Counted from the stretch's first letter, positions 35,285 through 47,246 are shown. The stretch: 64,000 nucleotides of DNA from Apostichopus japonicus (GCF_037975245.1 NC_092577.1:21760898-21824897); one strand, 5' to 3'. The notes: a model not told the origin generated them from the letters alone. Made by a program: numbers and translations.

Positions 35285-35292
35285 TTTAAATT

Positions 35293-35789
35293 AATGCGTA
35301 CATTTTTTCTTTGCAAGTGGAGAATCATCCACAGCTAAAGTGGCTATGCGGATTGACAAACAAGTGAAGCAAAGTAAATATCGTAGCTTATGCATATTAG
35401 ACTTAAAAAAGTAAAAGAACCCAATGCCTTAGTAACTTAATTCATGTTGGAGTTGATCAGCAGATTCAAGGTTATTTCACCACTTAAGAACCCATTCTCA
35501 GACACAAAAAAAGACAAAACTGAAATGGCTACACAAATTAGTAGTCTATAACTGAGAATGACCATGCATGCAAATATGCAGTAAATTTTCAAGTTGTCAG
35601 ACTCATTTATTTGTTGCTAGGAACTCTATAATTGTGCTGGTAAAGTAGAGTAGGAAATGAAAACAGTTACTTTATTGCGTATAGGCCCGTCCCTCACGTA
35701 TCTCATTGCATACTAGACTTAGTTACAAAATAAATATGCCCATATCAAAAATAACCATCAAATTGAGGCAGCCCCTCCATGGTGCATAA
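35293..35789. other. No gene seen
   Basis: This is AT-rich sequence between the TIR element and the SINE, with no coding motif or repeat boundary visible. Confidence 0.5.
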
Positions 35790-35801
35790 TTTTATAAATG
35801 T

Positions 35802-36184
35802 TGAGGGCGTTGTGGTCAAGTGGTTAAGGCAGTGGACTTGTGATCTAAGGATTACAGGTTCGAGCCCTGGCCAGATCATTGCGTTGTGTCCTTGGGCAAG
35901 GCGCTTTATCTCCATTGCCTCTCTTCACCCAGGTGTATAAATGGGGACCTGCGAGGTAACTTGTAAATATAGTTGCGTGCGCCGGTTTGTGGCTGCACCC
36001 TATGGGAAGTCCCCCGGGGGACACGTGGTTGTGGTGCACTGTGGTGCCCCAGGAGAGATTGATTGAATTGTGCACACTTTGGTGTGTGTGGGTGTGACAA
36101 GTTACCAATGACCAGGGGTTAAGTTGTAAAGTCATGTGAGGAGGCATTAGCCTCATACAAGACTGTAAACCTTTAACTTTTAAC
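35802..36184 (+). mobile_element. tRNA-derived SINE with 12 bp target duplication
   Basis: The head looks like a Ser/Leu-type tRNA, with an A-box-like stretch (TGGTCAAGTGGTTAAGGC) and a B box (GGTTCGAGCCC). It is followed by a central region seen in many marine-invertebrate SINEs (TTGGGCAAGGCGCTTTATCT). It ends in a short TTAACTTT repeat tail. TTTTATAAATGT flanks it exactly at 35790-35801 and 36185-36196. The perfect duplication suggests a fairly young insertion. Confidence 0.9.
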
Positions 36185-36196
36185 TTTTATAAATGT

Positions 36197-36835
36197 GGAC
36201 CTGGGCTACAGTAGTCCTACTTTTGGTATTGCTCCGCTCATGGGAAGTTGCATTTCTTTTGAGTTTAATTTTCTTGTGGGGAGATCTCCCTACCAAATCC
36301 ATATTACACTAATGTAGGCTAAGTCCTATTCATATTTGCAAAGCTACCGAATCATAAACCAAACACATGATACCGCACACTTCCATACTGATCATGCTTA
36401 GTAGGCGAATATAAGTAGAAAAGCATAAATAACACTGCATGAAATGTTCGGCCTAGGCTAGAGTTTGTACAGCAGCCTGCACTGGAGTAGCATGGACACT
36501 GCGGAGTTCGGACACCTAAGCCTTAAAACACCCCAAAAATATATCTCATGGTATAAATCAACTGAAACTATACTTGATATGGTCGGGTCATTTTGGAGAG
36601 AAAATAACTGTAGCTTCGTAGTTTTTCGTGCAATTGGCTCTTGCTGTAGGTTGTCTCATCGTGAAATCGCGTATTTCTTAGGGGTGTCCGAACTTCGCAG
36701 TGTTCCAAACTTCGCAAAACTTACTTTACTACTACTGTACTAGCCTATGTCTCTCGGTGTATTAGTTGCCTTAGTTTGTAGTACTCGTAGTAGTAGGCCT
36801 AGCTAGCATGATCTATTGAGCAATATAACAATGAA
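36197..36835. other. No supported gene
   Basis: A 92-codon open frame (36465-36743, plus strand) lies here, but it shows no recognisable motif and I do not support it as a gene. Confidence 0.45.
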
Positions 36836-36837
36836 GC

Positions 36838-37160
36838 CTACTTTTTAAGATTTTGTGGATGAGTTCAAAGTTGGTAAGAACATCAGATTTCTTTAGGAAG
36901 GGTGGATGGATCCCAAAATTTTATCCATATTTTAGGACATTTTCTTCATCTTCGCTCAGTTGGTAAGAGGAGAAGTTCTTGATGATTTCGTCACTACGGA
37001 AAGGAAGTCTTGAACTTCTAGTATGGCGTTTAAGCTTACTTTCGTGTCCGGCGGTGAAATTGCGTGAAATTCGTTCCACATTAAAGTCGATTGCTTTCTT
37101 GAGAATATACCAATCGAGGCCGCTCACTTTTTGTCGGACATTTTGGATATCCTTTGCCAA
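36838..37160 (-). mobile_element. Penelope-like element, N-terminal fragment
   Basis: The minus strand reads NFSSYQLSEDEENVLKYG, a stop, then NFGIHPPFLKKSDVL. This matches the conserved N-terminal region ahead of the reverse transcriptase in Penelope-like proteins. The rest of the RT does not follow at lower coordinates. Another Penelope fragment, its C-terminal end, lies at higher coordinates (38567-38893), which would fit a partial tandem (pseudo-LTR) arrangement. Confidence 0.6.
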
Positions 37161-38370
37161 CTGATTGGCAAGAGAGGTGTCACTGTTCCCCTGACCAATA
37201 AGGGAATAGTGCTAACTTTGTTAAATAAGGCGAGGATAACAGCTAGGAACTTGACTCCATAAAGAACTCGGACATGTGAGTGTATAGAACCGAAAAATAT
37301 ATTAATACAATTACCGACTGAAGCACCCCTTCATAAAGATATCGAACATAAATAATAACATAAATAATAACATCAACCCACCACCAAGTCCTAAATAATC
37401 ATAAGGCTCCCAATTCTATAATGCCCCCACTGACTGCTCCAATACAACACTTACTATATATATACTATCTCTACCCCTAGGGCAGCTTCACATGACCAGG
37501 ATTATTGTAGAACATAATCTCTGTATCTGAAATATCATGCCATACCCCAAGACACAATTCTCCTCTCTCAAGTGATCCCTGATTGCATTATCTTGTAACA
37601 CATATTACTAAGTATTAATGACATATCCCCAAGGCTAGAGCAAAAGTTACCTAGGTCGGGATACGAACCCCTACAACAACAGTGACACTTCAATAAGCAA
37701 TGGATAAAATAAACACATTCTAATACCTTGAAACAACAGTCCCCACATGTTCTTAACAAGGATAAATAATGTGACTTACTCCACTGGGCTTTGACTTGCT
37801 CCCGACCTCCAGGTACAGACTGGCGCCACGACACATCCAAACAGAACTGATTACTGGTCAAATTAACTCAGGTGGTGACAAATAATATATGCTTTTTTGC
37901 GTATAATATGTTGGCCTCGCAGGATAAGCTTCAAGCATCTCACAGGGTCTTACCACAACAGCAAAAATAACCAACCTACCACGCCCACAGAGGACACAGC
38001 CAGTCTTGTACAACTTGTACAACTGTACCTTTCAAACCCTGGGAGTCAAGTGAGGAATATTCTCCAACTCTGAAATGAATGCATACCATGTACTGCCCAA
38101 ACATTACATAACACACGACAAGACACAAACAAGACAAAAAGCTACTACCTTGAAGTCAGGCACAGTCTAGGTTTTGGCATTCAGAGTCACTCAAGTGATA
38201 CATAAGGCAATACAATAGGGACTAGTATCTGCTGTGACAAGAGGCTTTCCTCCTTGCAACGTTTGAGTGCACTCTTTAAAAGTTTATATGTATATACATG
38301 AATATATATCATAGAAACCAGAGAAATAAGATATGACTCATAATTGACAAATAAGGAGTAAAGTTGTAGA
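37161..38370. other. No gene seen; possible Penelope 5' untranslated region
   Basis: This lies between the N-terminal fragment and the ribozyme-like motif. Short open frames lack motifs. If the two Penelope fragments belong together, this would be the leader of the element. Confidence 0.35.
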
Positions 38371-38375
38371 AAATA

Positions 38376-38416
38376 TATTGGAATTTTCGGTCCCCCTGGG
38401 ACCTTCGTCAGCAATA
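38376..38416 (-). ncRNA. Hammerhead-ribozyme-like motif
   Basis: On the minus strand the order is TATTG, CTGACGA, a GGTCC...GGACC hairpin, GAAA, then an AATTC step and CAATA. This matches the type I hammerhead plan: core CUGANGA, stem II, core GAAA, a UH cleavage step, and stem I closed by TATTG/CAATA. Penelope-like elements are known to carry minimal hammerheads. This one lies just downstream of a Penelope C-terminal fragment on the same strand. Confidence 0.65.
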
Positions 38417-38566
38417 CCTGGCAGTGGAATGAAAAGTACAACATGTAAAACAATGAAAGTATAACGCTATATAAGTGTAAGTTGCATTGATGGAATTAAA
38501 ACCATGACTATACAGTAAGCGGATTAAGGAGCATAGAACGGATTACATGTTTGTAGAACTGATAGT

Positions 38567-38893
38567 TTAGGGGTCCAAAGTCTTTGTTGAGGCCGGTGAC
38601 TTAATACGAAAGATCCAATCGATTTCTTGACGTTTACGTTCAGTAGCGGATGTGAAGTTCGAGGCAATTAAAATAGACTGAATTTTTGAGAGAATGTCTA
38701 TGAAGATTGAAATCTTCGGAAACGGGGAATCCTGCAAAATTATCACGAATATATTTGTTCTGATTATTAAAAGGTAAGCGGAACCGGGAGCATGTCGACC
38801 TACATAATTGTCCTCTTTGCAAAGTACACAATAGAAAATGTAAATAACATTAATAGAATAACAAGACAGGGAAGGTTGACTATAGTCTAACAC
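38567..38893 (-). mobile_element. Penelope-like element, degraded C-terminal end
   Basis: In shifting minus-strand frames the fragment reads VIYIFYCVLCKEDNYVGRHA, then NNQNKYIRDN, PVSEDFNL, and finally ERKRQEIDWIFRI. This is the tail of a GIY-YIG endonuclease as found at the end of Penelope proteins. At least two frame changes are present, so it is not functional. Confidence 0.6.
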
Positions 38894-39840
38894 CCGTTAC
38901 CATTTCATATCATTGAATTTCTCTTATTGTGTGATTCCTGAAGAACAGATAAATGAAACGTTAACCTATGTGTACAACACATGTTACATCATTACTCACT
39001 ATCACACATTCCCACTAGGATATTTTTAGTAGTGCACAGAAAACTACTTAGCTTGGATGAGGTATTTATTCGAACCTATTGGGGATTACATGCCCCACAA
39101 AACATAAGTGCACCTTCCAGTGTCATACACAAATACTTCTCTTTATGCACACATGAAGAAGGAAATGATACAAATGGGCATTGGTGAACAAAGCATCATT
39201 TCCAAGGAATACTTTCTGGAGATGTGGAGTAAATATTTATAAGAGTTGAAGATTCCAAAGGCATTTTATCTTGTGAATGTGCATTATTGGATTTATAACA
39301 ATTACTATTGCATACATAGCATGGGAAATGGAATATAATTTCAAATTCCTCATAGCTAGTAGCTTTAAATTAATTAAATAGCATCATAAAGTATACTTGT
39401 GAGGTCCAAAGTGCTCTTGTAAGACTGTTTAGCCAGAATTCAATTTCACACTAACAATAGCAATGTGGATGCAACGCCTTCGCACCATTCAACCTCATGG
39501 GCTCAACATTTGGGAAGGACATGACTAACTTTTCTTCTGTCCCCCACTCCTTCTCCCCATGTTCCCCCCCCCTTTCACTCATCTTCTCATAGCTCTCTTC
39601 CCCTCCTGTTCCTCCACACCCTTCTGTCTTTGTCCCTCTCCAGTTTATTCCCTACCCTGTTCCTTTAATGCTCTCTTTGTCCCTCCACTGTTTATCTCCT
39701 ACCTCTCCTCTTCCCCTGTTGCTTTCTCCATCCCTTGTCTACTTATAATCCCCTTTCACCCATCTCATTGTGTTCACCGTGCTCATTAGCCTGTCTGTAT
39801 TGTGTGCGTGTTTTTGTCCCTTCTGTTAGTTACTTGTCAT
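38894..39840. other. No gene; pyrimidine-rich tract at 39540-39780
   Basis: A C/T-rich stretch of roughly 240 bases dominates the right part. The open frame in it is a composition effect. The rest shows nothing recognisable. Confidence 0.5.
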
Positions 39841-39885
39841 TTAGCCTCTGAAGAAGATCCTGCTAGGATCGAAACGTCGGGCCAA
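39841..39885 (+). ncRNA. Hammerhead-ribozyme-like motif
   Basis: The order is TTAGCCT, CTGAAGA, a GATCC...GGATC hairpin, GAAA, CGTC, then GGGCCAA. Stem I (TTAGCCT with GGGCCAA) pairs at six of seven positions, including one G-T. The layout matches the Penelope-type minimal hammerhead. No Penelope coding sequence is recognisable directly upstream on this strand. Confidence 0.6.
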
Positions 39886-39889
39886 CTTA

Positions 39890-40700
39890 CTTTTACACAT
39901 ATATAAATGTTATAACTTTGCTAAAGAAGTTATTGAAGTATCTGACCATTCATATATTCAAGTTGGGAATATAGCAGCCGTGAACCTCATTGATTCCAGC
40001 ATAGGACCATACATTGGAAAGGCACTTAAATTGAAAAGGATGGGGTTATTTTACATTGCACTGTTAAAAACATCGGTCATTTTACAGCCATATTTTTACA
40101 GAAATGTTGTGTTTTGTCTATTTGACATAAATGTAATTTGAAGAACGTAAACTGAAATATTACATATCAGAAATGTTTAAATTAGGAAACATTACTTTTT
40201 GTGTTTCTACCTTTATATCCTGCTTTGATATGATTTTTGTATATTATATGTCAATTTACATATTTTGTTGATATTAACAGAACAGAAATGTATTTGTAAT
40301 TCATCAACATAATTTCCTGTTTTTAAATATTACGTTCTGTTATTTCACGACTTTTTCACAAAGTCTTTGTAAAATAACAATTCCGTTAAAAAATATGTAA
40401 AGTTTTATTCCCTTTTACAAAATGATCGCATTTTGACAGATAGTTTGTATTTTGACCAAAGGAAACTCTTTTTTATTTTATAGACAATTCTTTAACATAT
40501 TGTTTGTGATTTATGTATGACTAATGCCTTGGCACACTATAGGCTTGTAAGAAATCGGGTTTTCTTCTTAATTACCAACCCGCAGAAAAAACTGCCTAAG
40601 TATTTAGAGAGACAAAGATACTAAAACCTCACCCATTAATGATGGCAAACAGCTTCAAACTTTTCCTGGTAAACCAATTAGTGGTTAGGGCCTAGTTAAA
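39890..40700. other. AT-rich stretch with no gene
   Basis: I see no coding motif, RNA gene or repeat boundary here. Confidence 0.5.
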
Positions 40701-40704
40701 GTGC

Positions 40705-41640
40705 TTTTTACGTGCTAAGAAACGGACACGGACCAAAGGTCAACAAAAACAATCCCAGTCTGCAAAACAACAACTGAAACCCATCAATCTCTCACTAACG
40801 CAGCGTTTAACGTGCCGCGAAAAGGACACGGAACCAAAGGCCAACAGAAGCAAAAGAAACAAAACACCACAAACCGGCCCCCAAAAGCCAACCCCAAACC
40901 ACAAACAGTAAAAAGAAAAGCGATCAATATTATATAACAACCACACCAACCCCACACCCACCAACTAACTCACTCCAAATTTCATCCGGGGAACGCCATC
41001 CCGATAGTAGACAACAGGCTTGCGCCAGCGTCCACGAAAGGCAGTGTCGGGAAGACGTGCATGGTCCGCCTCCATGCGCAACCTGATGTCACTTTGCACG
41101 AAGGGGACAACATCCTCTGCCCTCCAGACGTCCCCATCGAAAACTAGGCGGCATCTGCTGTTCCAGATGTGTCTCCTGATGACAGCGGCAAACAACAACA
41201 GCAGATCCCTAACCCAGGTTGGGCACACAGGGGGCAACAAACTATACAAAACAAAATCACTACTAATGGCACACTGTGTGCAACCAATAACACCAGTAAC
41301 GAAGGCATGAAACCAATCCCACATCAACCGGACAAAGGGACACTCCAGCAAAAGGTGTTGTATAGTCTCGATGGCTTTACAGCCCACACGGGGACAAATC
41401 CCATCACCTAATCGCCACCTGACTAGGCGAAAATGGTTAGTGATGAGGACCCCATGTGCAATCCTCCACGCCAAGTCCCGGAGACGGCTATCTAGTGACT
41501 TACAACACACAGACCGCCACACATCTGGAGAGATGGCGGTCCGGCAAGCCGACGGGCACACAGGCGCGAGCATTGAACGAAACCAATGGTGGGTATAACA
41601 CAGAGGGGGCCACGTTCAGCAGAACATGTCACAGAGTCAC
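40705..41640 (-). mobile_element. LINE 3' fragment with zinc-binding (zf-RVT) domain
   Basis: A 202-codon minus-strand frame (40965-41573) contains DLAWRIAHGVLITNHFRL, then C-x4-C...H-x4-C (ICPRVGCKAIETIQHLLLEC). This is the zf-RVT-type module at the C terminus of Tx1/L1-like LINE ORF2. No reverse transcriptase is attached, so the copy is strongly 5' truncated. The region beyond the stop (40705-40960) holds an imperfect duplication of an ACGTGC...GGACACGG...CCAAAGG block and probably represents the 3' UTR. Confidence 0.7.
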
Positions 41641-41915
41641 CAATCTGAGTATAGACCCCAGAAGGGCTTGTCGCCTTTGGCCGGTTATTGGAAAAGGATC
41701 CGGGCCAGTCGTGTCGAAAAAGAAACCCACCCCAGTACCTGACAAAAAAGCAAAGGGAAACGAAGGATTTTCAAAAGCAAGAAAAACACCTTTCAAGAGG
41801 AGAAAGCGCAGTTTAGATGGTGCAAAGATTTGCAAAGAGCTGCAAAGATTTGGACCATATTGTAAGAAATTGCGTACTGCGACTGCTTGCAGCTGAGGCA
41901 AATTACAAAAGTTTG

Positions 41916-44900
41916 CTACATCTGCGCATGGACTGCGGGGATATGATTAAACAGATCTTTCAACATACTGAATGTTGTCTTCGCTTTCTTTTTACAAGCA
42001 TTTTTCGAATTTATACAAGACTCCACCTTCATAACAAACTTCATTCTATAATAAAAGTCATTAACTGAAGGAAGATTTTCATTCTGCTTACAGATATACA
42101 GATAATATTTACAATGCAAAATGAAGAAATTCATAGGCTGATCCAGGACCAAATTATAACCCCCCCCCCCAAAAAAAAATCACGATTTGTCAAAATAGTC
42201 GTCCCAAGAATAACTGTTCTGCTTGTAGCAATAAACTAGATGTAATATGGCAACTCCAAAACAGGTGTTCCACGCTCTCTGTCTCAATAGGGCAAAAATT
42301 GCAGAGCGGTGAGTCGACTTTATTCACATAGTACAATAACTTATTTGTACCCAATACCCGGTGTAAAAATCTAAATTGGAAGTACTGAATTTTTGTATCA
42401 GAGAGGGCAATGAATGGCATCTTGAAAATAACCGCCCAATTATCTTCCGTTAATGTCAAGGAGGCATTCCACTTTACACATGCACGTGGCGGAAGTGAAA
42501 TATGTCTGATTAAACGTGGGTATATCAGCCTCGAAACACTTGTGATACTGGATAAACGATCGATAACCGAATCTTCACTAGAATGATCGACTGTTTCCTG
42601 CATCGACCGTTTCCAATCACGGGGAATAGCGGAAATAATGCCTGTCAGCCGAGTGAAGGGAAAAATAGGGATATTGTATTTACGAATCAATTGAACATAA
42701 TTAAAGAATGACCCTCCTCATTTATTAGGTCTTTCACATAAGTAACCCCGGCAAAATGAAACCTCCGATCATAGATTGTTGTATTGTCAATTCTAATGAG
42801 TGAGTTATTCCAAATGATCTGATCACCAAAATTGCTAGTCGGAATAGTAAAATTGGCAACCCCCCAGGCTGTACAAATCTGTTTAATGAAAGTATTCCTA
42901 ATATGGGCGGTATCGGTACCTTTAAAATTACAACGAAATGAGAATTGTTTTCTAAAGGGGGTCAAGTGATAATTGAAAAATATTTTCCAGAATCCTATAG
43001 CTGTAGGATCATTATAACGCTTAATCCACGAAGTCTTCAGAGCATTGGCAAAACTGTCAACATGAATAATTTTCAACCCACCACGATGAACAGTACTGGT
43101 GATAGTTACACGCCTCACTTTATCTGGAGCACCACGCCAAACAAAGTGAAATATGATGTCCTGTATCTCTTTCATGAAATACTTAGGGGGATTGGGGAGA
43201 ACTTGGAATAAATACACCAATTTACTCATAGCAAAAGATTTAACAATGACGTTGCTGCCAATAGGGGTTAAATCCCTTGAGCTCCAAATCCTAAGCTGGC
43301 TTTTCAGTCGTGAGAGCTTCTGAATGTAATTCAATCTGAAAAGATCGTCTCCACTATGTGTGAAACTAATACCAAGGAAATGAACAGGGTCCTTGCTAAT
43401 AATGCGATTAAAATCACTAAGAAAGCAAGGGGGGTTCATGATCATATCGCCTACTGGGAAAACCTCTGGACTCAAAATAAATTATGGAAAGACAAACTTA
43501 AACACATTAATAAAAGTATTGTTTAGCTCCAAAATTGATTCCCTGGTCCCATCAGTCAAAATTACAGTATCGTGAAACAGCATATTGTAACATTTTGAAA
43601 CACTTATCATAAACATTGATCCCTCCTATATTATTGTTATTTAAAATAGACCTGGATAGTATTTCAGCACAAATTATGAATAGATATGGACTCAGTGGGC
43701 AGCCTTGCTTAACGCCTCTATTTACTGGAAAGAAACCAGTGGAATACCCATTGTTACGAACACAGGAAGCACTATTCGCATACAAGGTGGAAACCCAACG
43801 ACGAAAAGTATGCCCAATATTAAAATAGACCAGAGATCTGTAAATGAAATTCCAATCCATGGAGTCGAAAGCCTTTTCAAAGTCAATGAAAAGCAGAAGT
43901 CCTGTGCGTGTCGGAAGTGTAATCTATGAGATCTAGTTTGAAACGAATGTTCTCGCCAATAAACCTATTTCAGATGAACCCGGTTTGATGTTCACCAATT
44001 ATGTGTGGAATAATACTTCTATTTAGCTACTATCTTGTAATCCGTATTTAACAATGTAATGGGTCTGTAATTGTTGAGATAACGTGGGTCTTTATCTTGC
44101 TTACAAATCAAAGTGATGATACCCCTGCTCTGTTCACACGACAGTGCTTTGTTGCGAAAAGCATAATTGAGTGAACCCACAACAAGGTCACCGATGGCAG
44201 GCCAGAAAAACTTATAAAAATCAGTGGAAAAACCATCTGAACCCGGAGATTTACCATTAGACATTGATAACAAAGTATTATAACTCTTCGGGGGTTAAAT
44301 CGCCATCACAATGACTGAAATCGTTTCCATCGGTATTGAAAACAGTGATATTCCTATGTCGCAAAAAACCCTGGAATACAAACTTTCATAGAAGCTTTTC
44401 ATTTCGATCAGTATATTCTTGTTACCAGAAATATGATGATTGTTAACAATGAGTTTGCTTGTAGTGTTGTTAGTTTTATTACGACGTTCCAGGTTGAAAA
44501 AATATTTGGTATTCTTCTCCCCTGACTCTACCCAATTCGCTCTCGACCGAACAATAATGCCCTCCAACTTATTACGATACAAAAGATTAACTTCATCCCT
44601 GGCTTCATGCAGTTGGCGGCGTATTTCGGCGGAGGTATCAATGACTATTTTTTGCTCAAGGTCGGAAATCAACATGAGCATTGCATGTTCTTCCTTACGT
44701 GAAATATATGCCTTCCGTTTACTGTAAAAGATAGTGTGACATCGAATTTTGTATTTTATATATTCCCAGCGAGAAGCAGGGTGAAGATGAAATGTGCTAT
44801 CAATAAAATTGTCAAAAAGAGCATTTGTGGCCTCCACATACGCCGGGTCAGACAACAGAAAATTATTGAATTTCCAAAAGCCTCTTCCCCGTGGGACGTC

Positions 44901-45523
44901 AGATAATAACAGCGATAAAACAACTAAAGAATGGTCCGACTGGATAGGGGGTTGGAAGCAGATATTAGTAACCATGTTAACCAACGACCGAGATAAGGAA
45001 GAAATCCAGCCTACAAAAAAATATCACCAACAGACGAATGCCAAGAAAAGGACTTATTCAACGGATTTTGCTCAATCCAAATATCAATGAGATCGTGTTC
45101 TGCCATTCCTAAAAGGCACTCATCTCTGGCGTGGAAGTTTGTTCTGGGCTGCCCCCCTTGCTTATCAATACTAACATTAAAAGTCGCCACCCCATATAAT
45201 AGACTGACCATTGAAGCTATGTAATCGGCTCGTAATACTCTTGAAGAAAGAAGGATTATCGAGATTTGGACCATAGCTATAAACAAAATAGTCACCCCAG
45301 TGCTGCAGTGAGTACCATGTGAAAAAGGTATGGGGCCTCCCCATTCAATGTTCCAAATATTTTCGATATCAATAGTGGAATGAGTTTCTGGATTAAGGGC
45401 AATATCAAAATGATGCCGCTGAAAATATGTAAAATGTATTTTACGCTTTGAGGATCTCCTCATTCCCCTGACATTACTACAGCAAATTTTAAGGGTCATC
45501 TGTAATGGAGAACCATATATCAA
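41916..45523 (-). mobile_element. Tx1/L1-like LINE, ORF2 (endonuclease, RT, zf-RVT), broken
   Basis: Reading from 45523 downwards: an AP-type endonuclease (ICCSNVRGMR, PETH); the linker to 44295; RT start GKSPGSDGFSTDFY; YRPITLLNTDYK; motif A FIDFEKAFDSMDW (about 43845-43885); motif B NRGVKQGCPLSPYLF; then a frame break exactly in motif C after LQYA (about 43560-43575). The thumb region (42687-43475) and a zinc-binding segment with C-x2-C...H-x4-C (about 42255-42305) follow. The frame shifts again at a C/A homopolymer run (42163-42179) and finishes at 41916-42152 with LHCKYYLYICK. The loss of motif C alone makes the enzyme inactive. ORF1 lies just upstream. Confidence 0.85.
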
Positions 45524-45796
45524 AAGTCTAATAAATAGAAGTCATGTAGTTTTCATTTTTTGTATGGAAATAATGCAGTGCATATTCAAATACCACATAC
45601 CTTGTAGATGGATGGATAAAAAAAAAAAAAACAGTCAATCGGAACGGACGGACGGTGAAGAAGTCCGAACGTTGTAACCATCATCCGGTAACATGCGCTC
45701 CAAAAAGATCCTCTCAGAGACATCCAAAAAGCAACCTGTCCATGACGAATGGGCTACTTCACAGAAATCATGTCGTATGAATCTCGTCACGACTGT

Positions 45797-46081
45797 TCAG
45801 TGGAATTGGTAAAGTTTCCCGTCGCTGCCTCGCCAGAGCCCAGCCGTAAACCGCCGCTTCGTCCCGCTTTGGTACAGCGCCTGGACTTGGTCCTTCCATC
45901 GTCTTTTCTCTTGGAGATCTGCTTTGGTTAGGTCCTCTACGATGTAGTATGGCTTGTCTGCAAGGGCGCGACGGGCATTCTTCAAGGTTGTAACTTTATC
46001 TTGGTATAAACATAACTTGACCAGCAAATGTCTATCCCGTCCATTTACTACTCTCCCATCCCGATGAGCCCCGTTGACCAT
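45797..46081 (-). pseudogene. LINE ORF1, C-terminal part
   Basis: This 94-codon minus-strand frame contains RDRHLLVKLCLYQDKVTTL and YIVEDLTKADLQEKRRW. It resembles the C-terminal domain of L1/Tx1-type ORF1 RNA-binding proteins. The N-terminal coiled coil and RRM are not visible upstream, so only the end is left. It sits about 270 bases before ORF2 on the same strand, the expected order for one LINE. Confidence 0.65.
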
Positions 46082-47246
46082 TTCTTTATTTCATACAAGA
46101 CAAGCAATGTATGCAGAAGTTGACAGAGTTTGGCCCCTCCAAAAAATTTGAAGTCAAATCTTACAGTATTTTATGTGTCTTCTTTTTTATTTTATTTTAA
46201 AAGAAAACCCCGAAATTAAAAGAATATAAAAAAGGAGAATAAATTACTTTAGCAAAACTGTACAGTTTGATTAGTCATTAATTTAACTACCATGTGAAAC
46301 GCAAAGAAGTTTTTAGATTAGGCTGATTTTGATTCAAATAAAGATAGGAAAAACTGTTTATTTTCAGAATATTACAAACAAATCCGCAGAATGAAAGTTT
46401 AAAATTCGAGTCAAGGCAATGTATTTTTAGAATAATCTGGGCTTGGTAAAACTCTTAGTGCCGATAAAAATTCGGATTGTTGAGCCAAACATATATATTT
46501 AAATATTACATTAACCGATGTGCAGAACTTTATTAGCCCTTGCACTTATCCTTTATGGGGTAATAAAACAACGAATCCGGCGCGAACCGGTATAACTTGT
46601 GTGCCGCGCGCTCGCCCCGCCTGCAGTATACTGTAGTAATACTGTGCATGTATGTGCGGACGGTACTTGGTGGGGCCGGAACAGTTGCAGTACAGTATCT
46701 TCATCGCTAGTTTCGGTGGCTGAGGCGGCGGAACTGTTATCGGGCTGTTTTGAGACTACTTCTAAAAATCTACTATCACCAGTAATTAAGGCGACGAATT
46801 ATTTTATGCATCTTTGATTATTCGACTAAACAATCCCTAATGTCCTTAAACCACTATTTGTTAAGTTTGTAGCCTATGTGTCATGTATGCCACATGTTGT
46901 CGCAGTCAGTACACTATTGTAATATAACAAGTTAGGCTAAGCCGACTCTAACGTAGCCTACTGAGTGACTGAAGTGTGTGTAGGCCAGGCTACGCGTAAT
47001 TTACCTGGGCCGGGCCTCTAGGCTCAAGCCTAGGCCGAAGCGAAAGTTTAGGGTAAAGTAATTGCAGTTGCATGCTCCTAAGAAGCGCATTGACTATCGT
47101 TAGGCCTATAGTATGAGTTACGTCTTCATGAATAGGCCTAGCTGTAGTATACAGTAGGCATTAGCCTAGGCCTACAGTCACAAAAACACAGGAAACGTCA
47201 GGCTATATGAATATCCTGGACACTACTTGCCTTTTTATGGGGAATA
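46082..47246. other. AT-rich gap, then a CpG-rich block (46570-46740)
   Basis: The first 480 bases are AT-rich. At about 46570-46740 the sequence becomes GC-rich with many CpG dinucleotides (CCGGCGCGAACCGG, GCCGCGCGCTCGCC). This is unlike its neighbours and could be a promoter for the plus-strand gene that follows. From 46850 to 47200 TAGGCCTA words are frequent. No coding sequence is supported. Confidence 0.4.

Noticed and set aside
36465-36743. 92-codon plus-strand frame
   Set aside because: No domain, no splice context, and Penelope debris is recognisable on the opposite strand nearby.
38946-38975. Third hammerhead-like motif (CTGAAGA...GAAACGTT)
   Set aside because: Stem II does not pair between the two core parts, so only the core words match by chance or by decay.
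39559-39789. 76-codon frame in the C/T-rich tract
   Set aside because: Proline/serine-rich composition follows from the pyrimidine bias; there is no other evidence of coding.
41456-41896. 146-codon plus-strand frame with a lysine-rich end
   Set aside because: It overlaps the antisense of a LINE fragment and shows no motif. The basic part could be a remnant of something, but I cannot support a gene.
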